From Pseudomonadota bacterium (lineage in GTDB: Bacteria > Pseudomonadota > Gammaproteobacteria > Steroidobacterales > Woeseiaceae), in contig JADFKA010000103.1 of assembly GCA_022565135.1 (NCBI GenBank), positions 1 to 6,572 of the forward strand: a stretch of 6,572 bases of DNA, given 5' to 3'. Shown here piece by piece: positions 1 to 6,084 of the stretch; the stretch's first letter is position 1; each line of letters begins with the position of its first letter. The notes below the pieces were generated by a model. That model was not told the DNA's origin, searched no databases, and worked only from the letters and a program-made list of their open reading frames with translations. A program made the position numbers and the translations under genes.

Positions 1-120
1 CTCAATGCCCCGCAGCTATATCGCACCAATGAGAGTGGCCAGCGCGAATTTCTGAGTGAGGTGGAAACAGCTGCGACGATCGCCGCAACAAAGGCCAAAA
101 AAGAAGACTACTGCGGTTAG
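1..120 (+). CDS. C-terminal end of an unrecognised protein (partial)
   Basis: Frame 1 is open from the left edge to a TAG stop at 118-120, giving the last 39 residues of a protein whose start lies outside the window. The tail is hydrophilic and probably helical: an Ala/Thr/Glu stretch is followed by a Lys-rich segment, and the protein ends in Asp-Tyr-Cys-Gly. No transmembrane segment or family motif is visible and I do not recognise it. The gene converges on the minus-strand hydrolase, and its stop codon lies at the foot of the hairpin at 119-151. The main support is the position of the stop against that hairpin, plausible codon use, and the lack of any competing frame; 39 codons alone is weak evidence. 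Confidence 0.5.
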   Translation, partial: LNAPQLYRTNESGQREFLSEVETAATIAATKAKKEDYCG

Positions 121-151
121 TATTCCGTCAATTTTTCGTTGACTGAATATT
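119..151. terminator. Imperfect hairpin between convergent genes, candidate bidirectional terminator
   Basis: The arms TATTC (121-125) and GTCAA (127-131) pair with TTGAC (139-143) and GAATA (145-149). One C/T mismatch (126/144) separates the two stem segments, and the loop is 7 nt (132-138). A119-T151 and G120-T150 can extend the foot. It sits exactly between the plus-strand stop at 118-120 and the minus-strand stop at 158-160, where a shared terminator is expected. The stem is AT-rich and neither side has a strong T tract, so termination efficiency is uncertain. A near copy of the left arm (ATTC, GC inserted, CGTCAAT) occurs at 160-172 in the end of the hydrolase gene. Confidence 0.45.
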
Positions 152-157
152 TCGCAT

Positions 158-934
158 TCATTCGCCGTCAATAACCCCGATTGAATCTACGAACGATCCA
201 GTTCGCAGGAATGAACTGGTGTTCCTGATTGCGATTTCGCTGTTAATGATGAAGTGATGCGAATTCTCAACCAGCAGGAAGTCATCCATGCCGTCAACCC
301 GCGTACTGGCAACTGACACCTTGCCGTCATCCGGATTGGGCAGCATTGCCGACATGACTGGATTGATCGATCCGGTTCCTGCGATAACACCCAGTTCGAA
401 ATCAACCGGGCCGAGTTTGGCCGGGATGCTGTCTGCGTCAGTTCCCATCTGCAGACCGGCTTCGCCGGCAAATAATTCGGAAGTCGGCCAGTCTCTCGTG
501 ATGTCGACGACCTCGCTGCCATGGTTCGGCGGCGCCAGCATGACCACTCGACCGAGATCCGGTATAGGCGACTGTTGGTGCGCGTAGCGCAACAAGATTC
601 CGCCGATCGAGTGCGTTACGAAGTGGATACGTTTGGCGCCGGATCGTCGACATTCTTCCAGCCCGGCATTGACCGCAAGCGGTGCCAATTCCTCAACGGG
701 TCCGGCCTGGGACGGATAGTCGACATTGGCAGTCGAGAATCCGGCATCACGCAGCGCCTCGGCCATCGGTTGCATTGCGCGCCAGCTGCGATTGAGTCCG
801 TGCAATAAAACGACGCACTCCGAACTGTCACCAGCACTGGCGAACGCTGTCCGCGTTGTCGATACACACGCCTCGAGAGAGACGAGTAGTAACAATGTCG
901 TGGCAGTGAACGCGAATATAAGGCGTGTCTGCAT
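158..934 (-). CDS. Alpha/beta-hydrolase (lipase/esterase-like), probable lipoprotein
   Basis: This 258-aa protein has the order of motifs of a serine alpha/beta-hydrolase. A hydrophobic N-terminus (about residues 5-20) ends in Leu-Glu-Ala-Cys with Cys23. This fits a lipobox apart from the Glu at -2, so export and lipidation are likely but not certain. VVLLHG (41-46) supplies the oxyanion-hole HG. T-H-S-I-G-G (107-112) is the nucleophile elbow with Ser109. LAPPNHGS (133-140) follows, as in PGAP1/LipA-type lipases. Asp202/Asp203 in the DDGKV segment and His226/His227 near residues 225-230 are the candidate acid and base. The likely role is hydrolysis of a lipid or other ester in the periplasm or at the outer membrane; the substrate cannot be told. 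ATG at 932-934 is chosen because it gives a full signal sequence; only a weak AGGCAG lies upstream. The gene is divergent from the small gene at 1000 and is not part of the glycan operon. The fold call is firm; the substrate is unknown. Confidence 0.9.
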   Translation of the reverse strand: MQTRLIFAFTATTLLLLVSLEACVSTTRTAFASAGDSSECVVLLHGLNRSWRAMQPMAEALRDAGFSTANVDYPSQAGPVEELAPLAVNAGLEECRRSGAKRIHFVTHSIGGILLRYAHQQSPIPDLGRVVMLAPPNHGSEVVDITRDWPTSELFAGEAGLQMGTDADSIPAKLGPVDFELGVIAGTGSINPVMSAMLPNPDDGKVSVASTRVDGMDDFLLVENSHHFIINSEIAIRNTSSFLRTGSFVDSIGVIDGE

Positions 935-956
935 GGCGGCGATTCTGCCTGTTTAG

Positions 957-980
957 ACTCGGTTTCACATACTACCGAGT
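957..980. promoter_or_regulatory. 7-bp inverted repeat in the divergent intergenic region, possible operator
   Basis: ACTCGGT (957-963) and ACCGAGT (974-980) form a perfect 7-bp inverted repeat with a 10-nt spacer, between the hydrolase start (934, minus) and the small-gene start (1000, plus). On the minus strand a TATACT box (978-983) overlaps its edge and could be the hydrolase -10, but the best -35 match (TTCATA, 15-nt spacing) is poor. On the plus strand the repeat ends 9 nt before the Shine-Dalgarno at 990. It could be an operator for the divergent pair or a 5'-UTR hairpin. The repeat is seen directly; its function is inferred. Confidence 0.35.
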
Positions 981-999
981 ATAGCTTTTGGAGTTATTT

Positions 1000-1244
1000 A
1001 TGAATTTATTAAGCCTTCGCTATTGGGCCCGTGTCAAATCGGACCCGTACAGATTGCCAAAAATATCGTCCTGTTGCCAATGTGGACGATCATCGGCATC
1101 GGCGATCTCTATTACAATCATGTAGTTAACGAGTACGACTTCAGCCGCCGACCAGGTGTCAAAACACGGGTTTTGGTCGTCAGTTGCGCCGTGATAGTGG
1201 GTCTGTATGAAAACGTTATGCAAAGCCTCGGCGCCGCTGATTGA
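1000..1244 (+). CDS. Small membrane protein gene with an interrupted frame (-1 shift at an A run)
   Basis: ATG at 1000 has a well-placed GGAG at 990-993 (6-nt spacing). It opens a frame starting MNLLSLRYWARVKSDPYRLP that would end at a TAG (1124-1126) with a non-hydrophobic tail. At the run AAAAA (1059-1063) the -1 frame continues without a stop to TGA at 1242-1244. Read through a single -1 slip, or with one more A in the run, the product is about 81 aa: a basic N-terminus, a hydrophobic segment (roughly residues 22-40), a polar loop with Asp/Arg, a second hydrophobic segment (about 61-73) and a short acidic end. That is a coherent two-helix inner-membrane protein. The downstream frame alone would need TTG at 1023 with no convincing ribosome site. 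I do not recognise the family. The break may be a base-calling error, a real inactivation or programmed slippage. Its place just before the glycan operon may mean association, but the stem-loop at 1233-1283 separates them. Confidence 0.5.
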
Positions 1245-1283
1245 CGCATTCTGGTGCAAAGCATTTGCGTATAATCAGACGGT
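1233..1283. other. Long bulged stem-loop over the small gene's stop codon
   Basis: CTGATT (1237-1242) pairs with AATCAG (1273-1278), and ACGCA (1244-1248) with TGCGT (1266-1270). CCG (1234-1236) with CGG (1280-1282) extends the foot, plus a G-T wobble (1233/1283). Single or double bulges lie at 1243, 1271-1272 and 1279. In total 14 Watson-Crick pairs enclose a 17-nt loop that can itself form TGC-AAA-GCA (1255-1263). It covers the last codons and stop of the small gene, and its right arm contains a TATAAT box. No T tract follows, so it is not a classical intrinsic terminator. It may end or protect the upstream transcript, or act as a regulatory structure before the operon. Confidence 0.5.
1270..1275 (+). 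promoter_or_regulatory. Candidate -10 box for the glycan operon
   Basis: A perfect TATAAT lies about 100 nt before the GTG start at 1374, the only larger gap upstream of the five-gene cluster. No good -35 is found at normal spacing: TTGACG (1241-1246) is 23 nt away, too far for standard sigma-70 spacing. A TG lies just one base off the extended -10 position. The box is part of the right arm of the stem-loop at 1233-1283, so its sequence may be explained by that structure instead. A short self-complementary TTCGCGAA (1287-1294) falls near the expected transcript start. Confidence 0.3.
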
Positions 1284-1373
1284 CGTTTCGCGAACGAATC
1301 TGCAATTGGATAACGAAATTCTAAGTCAGGAATTTGCTCTCAAATTGGCCAGCAGCATGATCCTGTCTACATC

Positions 1374-3335
1374 GTGATCGAAATCAAGGCGAATCAAAAT
1401 CGAGTTGTCCTGATCGGATTCGGTCTGGTGTTGGCACTTGCGTGGTTTTGTTATCGGCCGGCACTGGGTGGCGCTTTCCAGCTCGATGATGTTGCAAACC
1501 TCAGTGGTCTGGCCGACGTCGAGGACTTGCAGTCTGTAATAGATTTCACGCTGTCGGGGACGGCCGGGCCGACCGGGCGGCCGCTAGCGCTCCTGACCTT
1601 CGCGCTGCAGGCTGAACATTGGGACACTGGCGCAGCAGCGTTTCTGCGCCTCAACATCATGCTGCACCTGCTCAATGCCGTGATACTTGCGTGGTGTCTT
1701 TACCGGCTGGCGTTGCTTAGCGCAGTGCCGCCCGACAGGGCCGTTGTTGTCGCATCGGCCACCGCCAGTGCCTGGGTGTTGATGCCGCTGCTCGCAACGG
1801 CATCGCTGCTTGTTGTACAGCGGATGACGACCTTGTGCGCGTTGTTCATGTTGCTCGGTCTTGCCGGCTATCTGACGGCGCGCGGCACGATTAACTCCAG
1901 GCCAGGCAAAGCCATAGCCGGCATGAGCATGAGCCTTGTGGTTGCAACGGCGTTAGCCACGCTGTGCAAGGAGTCAGGCCTACTGCTGCCCGTATTTATC
2001 CTGGTGCTCGAAGCCACCGTGCTTGATCGTCCGACCAGCATTACGCCACGCCTGTGGCGCATCTGGCACTCGGCATTCTTGCTGTTGCCACTGGTCTTGC
2101 TGCTTGCCTACCTGGCGAGTCGCTCATCGTACCCGGATTGGATGGTCGCCCGTCGTGACTTCAATGCCTGGGAGCGCTTGCTCACCGAGGCGCAGATCCT
2201 TTGGTTGTACTTGCAGAAAGCTCTGCTCGGCATACCGGGACAGCTCGGCATATATCAGGACGCGCCCGTCATCAGCCGCAGCTTGTTTAATCCACTAACC
2301 TTTTTCTCGAGTCTTGCCTGGCTTGCCTTGTTAAGCGCATCGGTCGCCTGGCGGCGACGCTACCCACTGCTCGCTCTATCGGTTCTCTGGTACCTCGCCG
2401 GGCACATGATCGAGTCGACGGTGGTGCCGTTGGAACTCTACTTCGAGCATCGAAACTACGTGGCGATCATCGGCCCATTGTTCGCTCTGTGCAGCTTTGT
2501 GCTTCTCGGATCGATGCAACTGCGACGCATTGCCGCTGTTACAATTCCCGCGTTTCTGTTGCTTAGCGCATACTTTCTGCACAGTTTCGCGTCCCTATGG
2601 GGAGATCCGTCGGCGGCGTCGCGTTACTGGGCACTCAGGTATCCGGGTTCCGTACGTGCCGTGACGGTGATGGCGACATATCAATTGGCGGAGGAAGGTC
2701 TGCTGAGAACATTGCAGACGCTGGATCAGTTCGTGCTCGGCCACCCGGGTCATGCCTACCTCAGAATACTGGAGCTCAATCTGCTGTGTATGTTTGCGGG
2801 AGATCAAGATCATGGGCGCGTGTTGGAGCAACTTGATCGAGAATTGCCAAAGGCCGACTTCACGCGCACAGCCGGCACAATGTTATCGCAGCTCTTCACT
2901 ACATCAGTGACTTATGATTGTAAAGGGGTTGCTGCCGACACGGTCGCCGCACTGGCCGGAAAGCTGCATAGCAATCCGCGCTATAGGAACGACCCCCACT
3001 ACAATCAATTTCATTACAAGTTACTGGCGGGCATCGCAAGGAAAGAGCATGACTACGCCGCCACGATTGACAACTTGCGACGGGCTATCGAATATAGACC
3101 CTCGTCAGAATTGAATATGATGATGGTTACTGCGTTGGGTGGTGCGGGCGAATTCGCAATGGCCTACGCATTTATTGAAGATGCGGAAACTCGCAAGCCG
3201 GCCAACCCGATGCGGGCGATTATGTGGCAGCGTGACCTGGATGGCCTGCGTTTATACATATCAGAACTTGAGCAATTTTCGAAGCGCGATGCATCGCATC
3301 AGCTCGATACAGGCACGGAGACCGAGGTACCATGA
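1374..3335 (+). CDS. GT-C type membrane glycosyltransferase with TPR-like C-terminus (TMTC-like)
   Basis: This 653-aa protein has about 11-12 predicted membrane helices in residues 11-405 and a soluble helical C-terminal region of about 230 residues. The first helix (about 11-29) is followed by FQLDD with Asp38-Asp39, the place of the acidic motif in the first extracytoplasmic loop of GT-C enzymes. GRPLALLTF (68-76), an N-x-x-L-H-L-L-N element (94-101), Gln149-Arg150, KES (199-201) and LELYFEHRNY (353-362) are hallmarks I associate with bacterial relatives of TMTC/DUF1736 proteins. Residues 545-600 look like degenerate tetratricopeptide repeats; residues 430-540 are helical and less clear. 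The likely role is transfer of a sugar from a polyprenyl-phosphate donor to a protein or glycan on the periplasmic face, with the repeat domain handling the acceptor. GTG at 1374 keeps the whole first helix; it has no clear Shine-Dalgarno, and downstream starts would cut that helix. Its stop overlaps the next start by 4 bp (ATGA, 3332-3335), so donor synthesis and transfer are probably coupled. It could instead be a non-catalytic assembly factor. Confidence 0.8.
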   Translation: MIEIKANQNRVVLIGFGLVLALAWFCYRPALGGAFQLDDVANLSGLADVEDLQSVIDFTLSGTAGPTGRPLALLTFALQAEHWDTGAAAFLRLNIMLHLLNAVILAWCLYRLALLSAVPPDRAVVVASATASAWVLMPLLATASLLVVQRMTTLCALFMLLGLAGYLTARGTINSRPGKAIAGMSMSLVVATALATLCKESGLLLPVFILVLEATVLDRPTSITPRLWRIWHSAFLLLPLVLLLAYLASRSSYPDWMVARRDFNAWERLLTEAQILWLYLQKALLGIPGQLGIYQDAPVISRSLFNPLTFFSSLAWLALLSASVAWRRRYPLLALSVLWYLAGHMIESTVVPLELYFEHRNYVAIIGPLFALCSFVLLGSMQLRRIAAVTIPAFLLLSAYFLHSFASLWGDPSAASRYWALRYPGSVRAVTVMATYQLAEEGLLRTLQTLDQFVLGHPGHAYLRILELNLLCMFAGDQDHGRVLEQLDRELPKADFTRTAGTMLSQLFTTSVTYDCKGVAADTVAALAGKLHSNPRYRNDPHYNQFHYKLLAGIARKEHDYAATIDNLRRAIEYRPSSELNMMMVTALGGAGEFAMAYAFIEDAETRKPANPMRAIMWQRDLDGLRLYISELEQFSKRDASHQLDTGTETEVP

Positions 3336-4204
3336 GTCAGAAATCGAATTCAGTTGCGTTATCGATAGTCATTCCCGCGAAGAACGAGGCCGCCTCGATT
3401 GGTGGCGTCGTCACGGCGGCAAAGACAGAGCACCCGGAGGCTGAAATTATCGTCGTGGATGATGGCTCGACCGATAACACGGCAGAAGTCGCCGGTCAGG
3501 CTGGTGCGAGAGTTATTTCCCATCCTGAGAGTCTTGGCAACGGCGCCGCTGTGAAGACCGGTGCGCGGGCCGCAAGAGGCGAAATCCTGGCCCTGATGGA
3601 TGGCGATGGACAGCACGATCCTCGTGAGCTAGGCAAATTGCTCGAGAAACTCGATGCAGGTTTTCAAATGGCTATTGGCGCCCGCGATTCCGGATCGCAT
3701 GCCAGCGTTGGCAGGCTGTTTGCGAACGGCTTTTACAACGAATTGGCATCGATGTTGAGCGGACGGCGAATACTGGACCTGACGTCGGGTTTTCGCGTCG
3801 TGCGCGCGAGCCTGTTCAAACAATTCCTTTACTTGCTACCCAACGGGTTCTCGTATCCGACGACTATAACGATGGCGTTCCTGCGCTCCGGCTACCCGAT
3901 CTGTTTTGAGCCGATCGGGGCAGCGGCACGCGTGGGCAAGAGCCACATTCGACCGATTCGTGATGGCATCCGTTTTCTAGTAATCATCTTCAAGATTGCG
4001 ACGCTGTATGCGCCGCTCAAGATTTTTTTGCCGATAAGCGGATTTTTTCTAACAACCGGATTGGGCTGGTACGCATATACGTATTTCTCTTTGGGCCGAT
4101 TTACCAATATGAGCGTGCTGCTGTGCAGTGCGTCAGTTATCGTATTTTTGATCGGCCTGATTTCAGAGCAAATCACGGCTGTGACCTACAGCAAATTCGG
4201 ATGA
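3332..4204 (+). CDS. Family 2 glycosyltransferase, polyprenyl-phosphate sugar synthase type
   Basis: This 290-aa protein has an N-terminal GT-A domain and two C-terminal membrane helices. LSIVIPAKNEAASI (10-23) is the start of the nucleotide-binding fold. VVDDGSTD (41-48) with Asp43-Asp44 binds the nucleotide sugar. LMDGDGQHDP (88-97) carries the metal-binding D-x-D (Asp90, Asp92) followed by QHD. DLTSGFR (149-155) and GKSHIRPIRDG (202-212) are typical of the Dpm1/ArnC/GtrB group. Hydrophobic segments at about 228-250 and 260-282 anchor it in the inner membrane. The expected reaction is transfer of a hexose or related sugar from UDP or GDP onto undecaprenyl phosphate at the cytoplasmic face; the sugar cannot be read from sequence. 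GAGGT at 3324-3328 precedes the ATG, which overlaps the stop of the GT-C gene. It is the natural donor supplier for that enzyme. Confidence 0.9.
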   Translation: MSQKSNSVALSIVIPAKNEAASIGGVVTAAKTEHPEAEIIVVDDGSTDNTAEVAGQAGARVISHPESLGNGAAVKTGARAARGEILALMDGDGQHDPRELGKLLEKLDAGFQMAIGARDSGSHASVGRLFANGFYNELASMLSGRRILDLTSGFRVVRASLFKQFLYLLPNGFSYPTTITMAFLRSGYPICFEPIGAAARVGKSHIRPIRDGIRFLVIIFKIATLYAPLKIFLPISGFFLTTGLGWYAYTYFSLGRFTNMSVLLCSASVIVFLIGLISEQITAVTYSKFG

Positions 4205-4944
4205 TGCGATCTTTCGCAATTAAGCTCGGAGCGGTTCGGGTACTGCTCGGCATTTTGCAAAAGACGCCATTCCATCCACAATGGTTCGCGTTTTTCCGCG
4301 AAGATATTTTTCTGAGGAACAGTTGCGCCGAGCTCGGCGGTGTCGTTCTGGATATCGGCTGCGCTGACGCCAAGCCAAGAAATTACCTGCCTGCCGATGC
4401 CACCTACATTGGTATTGGCTATAATTCCACGGCGACCGAGTGGTACGGCACACGTCCCAACATATTTGCAGATGCCCAGGTGCTACCCTTGCGGGACGGC
4501 TCTGTCGATCATGTGCTGCTGCTGGATGTTCTCGAGCATTTGCCGGATCCGCAACAATGTCTGGCTGAGATCCATCGGGTATTGAGGCCGGACGGTACCT
4601 GCACGCTGCAGGTTCCGTTTGTCTATCCGATTCACGACGTGCCGCTCGATTTTCATCGCTGGACAACGCATGGCCTGCAGCGCGCGGCGGCGCAGCATGG
4701 ATTCGGGATCGGCACGCTACAGGCCGTCGGTCAACCGGCTGAAACGGCAGCGCTGAACGCAAATATCGCGATGAGCAAGACAGTTCTGAACTGGATAAAT
4801 GACTGGAATCCGCTGGCGCTGATGATAATAGTCTTGGCATTCGTCAGCCTGACGATAAATTGCGTAGCCTGGACTGCGGCTATCCTGAGCCGACCTGATG
4901 ACATGATGCCGTATGCGTACCGGATGACTTGGTTCAAGGCGTAG
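4201..4944 (+). CDS. Class I SAM-dependent methyltransferase-like protein with C-terminal membrane helix
   Basis: This 247-aa protein is started at ATG 4201, which overlaps the previous stop (ATGA); ATG 4204 is equally possible. The frame is open back to 4123, but that start would overlap the previous gene by more than 80 bp and encode part of its coding sequence in another frame. VVLDIGCADA (48-57) is motif I. ADAQVLPLRDGSVDHVLLLDV (90-110) and LEHLPDP (111-117) are the motif II/III region, then RVLRPDG (126-132) and VPFVYPIHDVPLDFHRW (138-154), all as in the Methyltransf_11 group. Residues 204-229 form a membrane helix, so the enzyme is probably anchored at the inner membrane. Odd points: residue 73, where I expect the ribose-binding Asp at the end of strand 2 (GID-type), is Gly, and the second Gly of motif I is Ala55. 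It may methylate a sugar or lipid-linked glycan, or be a degenerate non-catalytic relative. Confidence 0.82.
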   Translation: MMRSFAIKLGAVRVLLGILQKTPFHPQWFAFFREDIFLRNSCAELGGVVLDIGCADAKPRNYLPADATYIGIGYNSTATEWYGTRPNIFADAQVLPLRDGSVDHVLLLDVLEHLPDPQQCLAEIHRVLRPDGTCTLQVPFVYPIHDVPLDFHRWTTHGLQRAAAQHGFGIGTLQAVGQPAETAALNANIAMSKTVLNWINDWNPLALMIIVLAFVSLTINCVAWTAAILSRPDDMMPYAYRMTWFKA

Positions 4945-4947
4945 TCA

Positions 4948-6084
4948 GTGCACGTAGCGATTATTACGACTTCCTATCCCGATGTTGTCCCGGGAAGTGA
5001 AGCCGCAGGCAGTTTTGTTGCCGATTTTGCCCAGCAATTGGGCGAGCAGGTGAAAGTCACGGTGATAGCCGCCGCATCCGCGGCGTCGCGATCGCGAGAC
5101 GGCGACGTTGACGTCATTCGATTTGCGGTACCACGTCTGCCGGTATCACTCCTCAGGCCCCTGCATCCTTCGGACTGGTTGGCAATCGCCAAGACACTGC
5201 GAAGCGGCAAACAGACAATGCAGCAATTCGTGCACGACAGCAGTCCGAGTTTCATTTTCGCACTGTGGGCGCTGCCGGCCGGTCACTGGGCGGCGCAGGC
5301 GGCGCGACAATATGACATTCCGTTCGCGATCTGGGCGCTCGGCAGTGACATTTGGAGCCTGGGCCGAGTGCCGCTGTTGCGCTGGAAATTACAACGCGTA
5401 CTGCGTGCAGCAAATCACTGCTTTGCAGATGGATTTCAACTGGCCGAGGATGTTGAACGCCTGTCCGGGCGTCGTTGCCGGTTTCTTGCGAGCGCGCGAG
5501 TGCTGCCACAGCCGGACGACAACGGCACAGCGCCTGCCGCGCCGTACAAGCTCGCATTTCTCGGCCGCTGGCACCGCAACAAGGGCGCCGACTTGCTGCT
5601 CGATGCGTTGCGGCAACTGTCCGACCGCGATTGGTCGAGAATAGCGGCCGTGCGGATTTGCGGTGGTGGACCACTGCACGATGACGTGCAGCACGTTGTG
5701 ACAGAGTTGCAGGGTCAGCATCGGCCCGTCGAAATGGGCGGCTATCTTGACAAGCAAGGCGCGGCGAACCTGATCGCGTGGGCGGATTTTTTGCTTCTTC
5801 CATCCAGGATTGAAAGCATTCCGGTCATTTTTTCCGACGCGGTGCAGCTTCGTACGCCGATCATTGCAACGCCGGTCGGTGATCTGCCGGTGTTACATGA
5901 CAAGTACAACTTCGGAATACTGGCCACGGCAGCGAACTCGGAAGCATTTGCACAAGCACTACGCAATGCGCTCGACAGTGACGCTACGAAATACCAGGTC
6001 GGACTCGAACTCGCAGCAGCTGATTTCGAGTTGTCCGGTATTGCCAGGCGCTTCATTGCCGAGATAAGGCAATCTGGCGCATGA
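4948..6084 (+). CDS. Family 4 (GT-B fold) glycosyltransferase
   Basis: This 378-aa protein is about the usual length for GT4. The N-terminal Rossmann half opens with HVAIITTSYPDVVPGSEAAG (2-21), including the early glycine-rich loop. FAIWALGSDIW (126-136) lies at the end of that half. The C-terminal half begins near KLAFLGRWHRNKGADLLLDA (201-220), whose G-R and K-G (206-207, 212-213) contact the nucleotide-sugar phosphates. ICGGGPL (237-243) and LLLPSRIESIPVIFSDA (282-298) follow; the usual E-x7-E acidic pair is E289-x7-D297. No signal peptide or membrane helix is seen, so it acts in the cytoplasm, probably extending a lipid-linked glycan with retention of configuration. The donor is unknown. 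GTG at 4948 is used; AAGG at 4936-4939 precedes it, and only 3 bp separate it from the methyltransferase stop. It ends in a 4-bp overlap with the next gene. Confidence 0.9.
   Translation: MHVAIITTSYPDVVPGSEAAGSFVADFAQQLGEQVKVTVIAAASAASRSRDGDVDVIRFAVPRLPVSLLRPLHPSDWLAIAKTLRSGKQTMQQFVHDSSPSFIFALWALPAGHWAAQAARQYDIPFAIWALGSDIWSLGRVPLLRWKLQRVLRAANHCFADGFQLAEDVERLSGRRCRFLASARVLPQPDDNGTAPAAPYKLAFLGRWHRNKGADLLLDALRQLSDRDWSRIAAVRICGGGPLHDDVQHVVTELQGQHRPVEMGGYLDKQGAANLIAWADFLLLPSRIESIPVIFSDAVQLRTPIIATPVGDLPVLHDKYNFGILATAANSEAFAQALRNALDSDATKYQVGLELAAADFELSGIARRFIAEIRQSGA

Noticed and set aside
1020..1259. 79-codon minus-strand frame opposite the small membrane gene
   Set aside because: No ribosome site and no family features. 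It mirrors the plus-strand coding segment, which has a better start and membrane character.
1241..1275. TTGACG (1241-1246) with TATAAT (1270-1275) as a full sigma-70 promoter
   Set aside because: The spacing is 23 nt, well beyond the usual 16-18. Only the -10 box is kept as a weak candidate.
1233..1283. Calling the stem-loop a classical intrinsic terminator
   Set aside because: No T tract follows the right arm; the next bases are CGTTTCGCGAACG. It is recorded only as a structure.
4123..4200. Upstream extension of the methyltransferase frame to 4123
   Set aside because: It would overlap the family 2 glycosyltransferase by more than 80 bp, and the added residues resemble no methyltransferase N-terminus. 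ATG 4201 gives the ATGA coupling used elsewhere in the cluster.
4220..4840. 206-codon minus-strand frame opposite the methyltransferase
   Set aside because: Its composition is Arg/Ser/Pro-rich, as expected of an antisense frame of GC-rich coding DNA. The plus-strand gene has clear motifs.
5108..5644. 178-codon plus-strand frame inside the GT4 gene
   Set aside because: It is an out-of-frame reading of the GT4 sequence, rich in Arg and Cys, with no start signal.
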